A DNA stretch of 64,000 bases from Paracyclopina nana (lineage: Eukaryota; Arthropoda; Copepoda; Cyclopoida; Cyclopettidae): contig JAGUCH010000006.1 in assembly GCA_019096065.1 (NCBI GenBank), positions 764,001 to 828,000 on the forward strand, in the 5' to 3' direction. Both the position numbers and the translations under genes were made by a program. Each line of letters begins with the position of its first letter. Position 1 is the first letter of the stretch. The notes below the pieces were generated by a model that worked only from the letters and a program-made list of their open reading frames with translations, was not told the DNA's origin and made no database searches. Of this stretch, positions 59,813 to 64,000 are shown one piece after another.

Positions 59813-61408
59813 ATAATAAATAGGAGCTGTAAATAACTATAGATATATCAGCTCAGTTGTCGGCTCTTTCCTTGAAGGAATTACTACTCTTTGGTAGTTT
59901 AAGGTAGCGTCACTGATTGTTCCTTCATCATCATTCTCTCGCCTCGTTTCCCATTCAGGGATCAGTGAAAGGACTTTTTCAATGGATATCTCTTCTTGTT
60001 TGTTATTCAAATGCTACCCAAGAATGTTTATTATATGTCTATAGTTATACAAAGTGTCCCCCGTCATTATTCTCACTTTTTTCGCCTAAAAGAGAGCGAA
60101 AGTGGTCGCGTCAAAGGAATTGCCAATCATGGTGAAAATCCCATCATGATATTCAACATTTTCGCAACAGCAGACTTTTTGCCTACGTTCAATTCTGTAT
60201 GAAGAAGATGTTTTATGGCTGCTGCTGCTGCAGCAAATTCGCGGCTGAAAGTGAAAAATTGCACAAAAGTTGTATTTGCTTTTTATTGCAGCCAAGAACT
60301 TGTGAGCATACTGCAAACAATCATGCTATATGATATTTTTCCATGCAAATTCGATGGAAAAGAAACGAGCTAGTCTCTATTATGTCTGGCGACGACCTTT
60401 TGCTGCTCTCTCAATTTAGCGTATCGCACGACCTCAGGTTGAATAGAGGCATTTTTCGTCAGAATTCCTCAGTTTGCCGCCAAAGCCACGAAGAGGGCCT
60501 GTGGTGTCTGCGTGGTGATCTCGTGATCTACCCTAAAAATCTTGACCATCTTTTGCCTGGCCATGCAATTATGAGGCCGTTTCGCCATAACAGATCATCA
60601 CTTAACTGGAGTGAATTCTTTAGCTGTGCTAAGATGAAAGGTCAACGAGAGGGGCTGACCCTACTATTCGAGGAGGCTGTGATTACCGCATTCTTCTTCA
60701 ATAATAATTCCTCCACGTGGTTCAAAAACAAGACTGAAAACAATGCTCAGACGAATTCTCTCACCTCTTCAATCTAATTAAATCACTAGATGCTCACTTA
60801 TAGTACTACGTATTTTGTTCCTTAAAAAAATGGCCACATTCTGCAAAAGGCTATGTGAAGTGGGGCGGTCAACTATACCTAAAATTGAGAAAAATACAAC
60901 CATTTTTACGTTGGCTTTTAATTTTTTGAATGCAAAATGGAGTAAATAATTTTTAAACTTTTTGCCAGGGAGAAGAAGAAATATCGTCAAAAGCCACGTG
61001 GTCTCTTCTGACAAGTGTGTTATGGGCTGCAGATGAACGCCTCTGTGTATAATATACCCGCAGGTCATATGGAGAGGATGGGTTGATCTTTACGATGCTC
61101 TCCGCATAAATCTGAACATTATGGGGATGAGCTCCAGTCACGCCAATCTTTTCTTGGTCAAGAAAAAGAGCAACGCTCGGCCATTGTCCATCACTGCATA
61201 AAGTCTCGCTAATATGACAGTTTTATTGGGCTAAAAATAATCCTCGCGGATTAATAATCGGATCCAGCCCGAGGCCACGAGTCAGGTCAATGCATGCTTA
61301 TTGTCCATTCACGACCTTCTTTGCATAATCGACCACCGCAACATCCTCGAAAAGATCATCTTGTTTCCTCTCGAAGGGAAAAAAATCCTCTTGAAAATGA
61401 TGATAATA
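59813..61408. other. Spacer, no gene seen
   Basis: A 144-codon plus-strand frame at 60343-60777 is the longest here. It has no signal peptide, domain or family resemblance I can recognise, and no clear splice partner, so I do not call it a gene. Confidence 0.45.
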
Positions 61409-61803
61409 GGGCGATCCCATATTCGAATTTTTAGTCAAGTTACCTTTCTAAAACAGCTACCTTACTTGATCAGTTAGGTTCAGCTTGTTCAAAGCAAGTT
61501 CGGTTCGTTTCAGTCATGTTCAGATGACCGCTGAGCTGACACGCCAACGCGTTGGTACCTCAGCAGCTGATGAGCAAAGTTAGCTTTTCTCAATTAAGCG
61601 AGCTTCGCTTACTACACATGTGAGAACACTTTTTGTAGCTAAGTTCCGTTCGGCAACTGAACTTAGCTGGGCAAGTAAGCTAGTACTACATAAAATCAAG
61701 CTAAGTAAAGTTCTACCTACATAAATATTTGGGAGCGGAACTGAACTGAACTTAACTTTCTACCTAACTTAACTTGACTAACAGGGCAATATGGGAACGC
61801 CCC
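61409..61803 (+). mobile_element. MITE family 1, copy i
   Basis: Forward, full length (395 bp), GGGCGATCCCATATTCG to GGGAACGCCC, preceded by ATA. Confidence 0.9.
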
Positions 61804-62315
61804 AATGGTAATGGTGCGATGATGATCTTTTATGCAAAAAATACTACACATCTCGTGCTCTGCTCAAAATAGGGGAAATTGTGGAATAATGGGGGTCAGT
61901 GAAGGCCATTTGCATTTTCTGTGCAGAATTATTATAGCTATCATACTACGGTGTGTGCAATACCGACATCATCAGCTTGTAATCGTGCCCGGAGACTCTA
62001 ATTTGACATCATATCGCGTGGAATGGCGCCATTTTTTCCATATAAAGCCAGCAAAATTGGGCTGCAAAGATTGTCGTCGTTGTCTCTTTTTCCTAGCTGG
62101 AATTTAGCTGGAAAATAATTACACTGCTGAAGGTCACAATAAGCTTGTTTGTTTTGACGCGCGCGGGCTCGATTTTAATTTATGCGAGCCATTGATGTGC
62201 GGCCTTTTTGACAGGGTCACAAATATGTCAATGTTCAACCACGAATTAACCCCATAATGCCCCCGGGGATTTGATAATTTCAAGGTATATCTCTCGATAA
62301 TGTGGTGCCTTTTTT
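61804..62315. other. Spacer, no gene seen
   Basis: No gene or recognised repeat. Confidence 0.5.
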
Positions 62316-62732
62316 TCGAAATGCCTTTTTCATGCATAAAGAATGCCTTAAGGAATGGAAAAAATTGTCTTATGGAAAAGTGAACCTGTTTCTGGCTGAC
62401 TCACTACGAGTTCAGCTTTGGTTCGAGCAGCGTTTTTTATGGCAATTTTTGATATTTCGTCACATGGTTTTCAGCGTATTTCATAACAAACTAGCTCTCT
62501 TCACGTTTCGCTGCTAAAAAATGAAGTTTAACTATAGATTTTGCTCAAAAGGACTAAAATGTGGAGCACTTAGTAGCAAGAATTAGATTTGTTTGCTTTC
62601 AAGTTGGCTTCAAGTCGATCTGATTTTTTTTTAATCAGCTAGCGCTTGTCATATGAAAATTTTTCTCCTTTCCTTAAGGTGTTTTCTTGATTTTTTAAAA
62701 GGAGTTTGGGGCATACATGAATAGGACATTTG
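62316..62732 (+). repeat. Dispersed repeat, copy 2 (unnamed family)
   Basis: Inverted counterpart of 3814-4215. Conserved blocks include GGAAAAAATTGTCTTA, GAGCAGCGTTTTT, TGTTTGCTTTCAAGTTGGCT and AAGTCGATCTGAT. Insertions and deletions of 5-20 bp separate the blocks, so both copies are old. Confidence 0.75.
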
Positions 62733-64000
62733 GGCTTTTTATCCATTCAGGAAATTAATCTTCGGGCAGGAATATTTTAAATGTGGAAAATTTTTGATGC
62801 TGACGGTGAGCATTGCCAACATGGTACGTACCAACTTTTCATCTCTATTATTGTGAATTTGTCGACATCATGCTCGTTAATTAGATCTTTTTCAATGGCT
62901 CATCTTCGTGAATGCTACTGCTCTTCTCGCGGTAGGTACAACACAAGTGAAAAGAAAATCAACCCTTTGAGAAGGAAATGAATTCGTGATCCCACTTTTC
63001 GTCAGCATGGCTCGCAGTTTATGGCTGAATAATGAGCTGGTGCTCTCTTTTTGCATGATAAAAGCCAGACAGGGCGTTGGTGGCCATTTTGGATCCACTC
63101 AGTCACACCTCCTTTGGAAGAGATTTTCCTCGAAGAAGAGAAGAAAAACTCTTTTCTCTATTGTCTTCAAGCCGAAGAGGTAATAATGGATGCGCATAGA
63201 ATTAACTTAGCGGAATATTAACACAAATTAGGGCTGGTAGCATAATAAAGTACTGTGCATTAAAATTAATTCCCATATGCAAATATATATAGCATATCAT
63301 GGTAATTAAAGGGGTAGATTGAAATCTGCCCCGAAAAATGCAAATTCAGCATATTCCATTTTCACCACTTTTCCACCAGCCCTAGCCTAGTCTTTGGAGC
63401 CACTCATCGAGAAACCAGTGTGTTGAAGAAGTATACTCGTATATACAATATGGGCTTGGAAATTGATTGACTGTAGAGCTGCTTTGATGATGATTAGGGC
63501 GACTCCATGGATGCTTCTCCTCACATCTTGGATTTATTGAAAGTCATGGCATGCTGTGAAAATTGACGAGATCTTGCAATTGTGCTGAAAATCCAGGAGT
63601 TTCTCAGCAAGTGACCCAGTGACCCATCTGCATTATTGTTTGTGCAAGCCCTTTCAAGTCATAGCTGCCATCATCGTGATTGGAATTCCTGCAAGCACTC
63701 GTGTCGGCCAACAATTAAGATATCCATCTCTCTGGCGATGATCATGTGATCTATTCCCTCGAATCCCCCATTTCCACTCAGCTCTTTTGGAAGAGAGACT
63801 AATGTGGCCATTAGATCAGCCAGGGATCATTTTTTCCCATACGATTTTTCTCCCTGGAAATTGCTGTCAGAATTCCCTTCACAATATTATCAAGTGTGTA
63901 CGTTAAGAGCCATACTAAATAAGCAAGCTAAAATAAGCTGGAATGAGGTGTACTTGTCTCCTCTTCAAGTAATCATGATTGACAAGTCATTTTGCTCTTG
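62733..64000. other. Spacer to the window end, no gene seen
   Basis: AT-rich. No supported coding exon, RNA gene or repeat. Confidence 0.5.

Noticed and set aside
60343..60777. 144-codon frame on the plus strand
   Set aside because: No family resemblance, no signal peptide or repeat structure, and no promoter or splice context. Length alone is not sufficient in 64 kb.

Overview
The window is animal nuclear DNA, most likely from an arthropod (crustacean or chelicerate grade; I cannot place it more precisely). The evidence is GT-AG spliced genes with small phase-matched exons, AATAAA signals, AT-rich spacers full of short inverted-repeat transposons, and gene families of metazoan type. There is no bacterial, viral or organellar organisation.

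I can support four protein-coding genes, all on the minus strand. (1) 11755-17140: a calmodulin-like four-EF-hand protein, three coding exons, 177 aa. (2) 20671-26401: an SLC6 sodium-coupled transporter of the glycine/GABA/amino-acid type, ten coding exons, 678 aa. (3) 27575-28498: a single-exon, seven-helix membrane protein of 307 aa with no recognised signature. (4) 52252-56490: a cysteine-rich secreted or surface protein, five coding exons, 690 aa, with an internal two-fold duplication; it resembles uncharacterised arthropod proteins. All exon junctions were read by hand and every frame closes. Adjacency of these genes does not imply a shared pathway.

The rest is mostly non-coding and repeat-rich. 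One MITE family (about 395 bp, TA targets) has nine copies plus one split copy, two of them in SLC6 introns. Other structures are: a 73-bp-arm hairpin at 2040-2204; a foldback element at 10175-10785 carrying a 16-bp-phased GGCAC array; a three-level nest of MITEs at 45241-46259; a TA-flanked 387-bp MITE at 50814-51200; a four-copy 177-bp satellite-like array at 48892-49600; and an unnamed dispersed repeat with inverted copies at 3814-4215 and 62316-62732.

I found no CRISPR array, tRNA, rRNA or operon, and nothing I would call a new biological system. The most useful leads are the internally duplicated secreted protein, the altered chloride-site residues of the transporter, the periodic foldback element and the nested MITE cluster.
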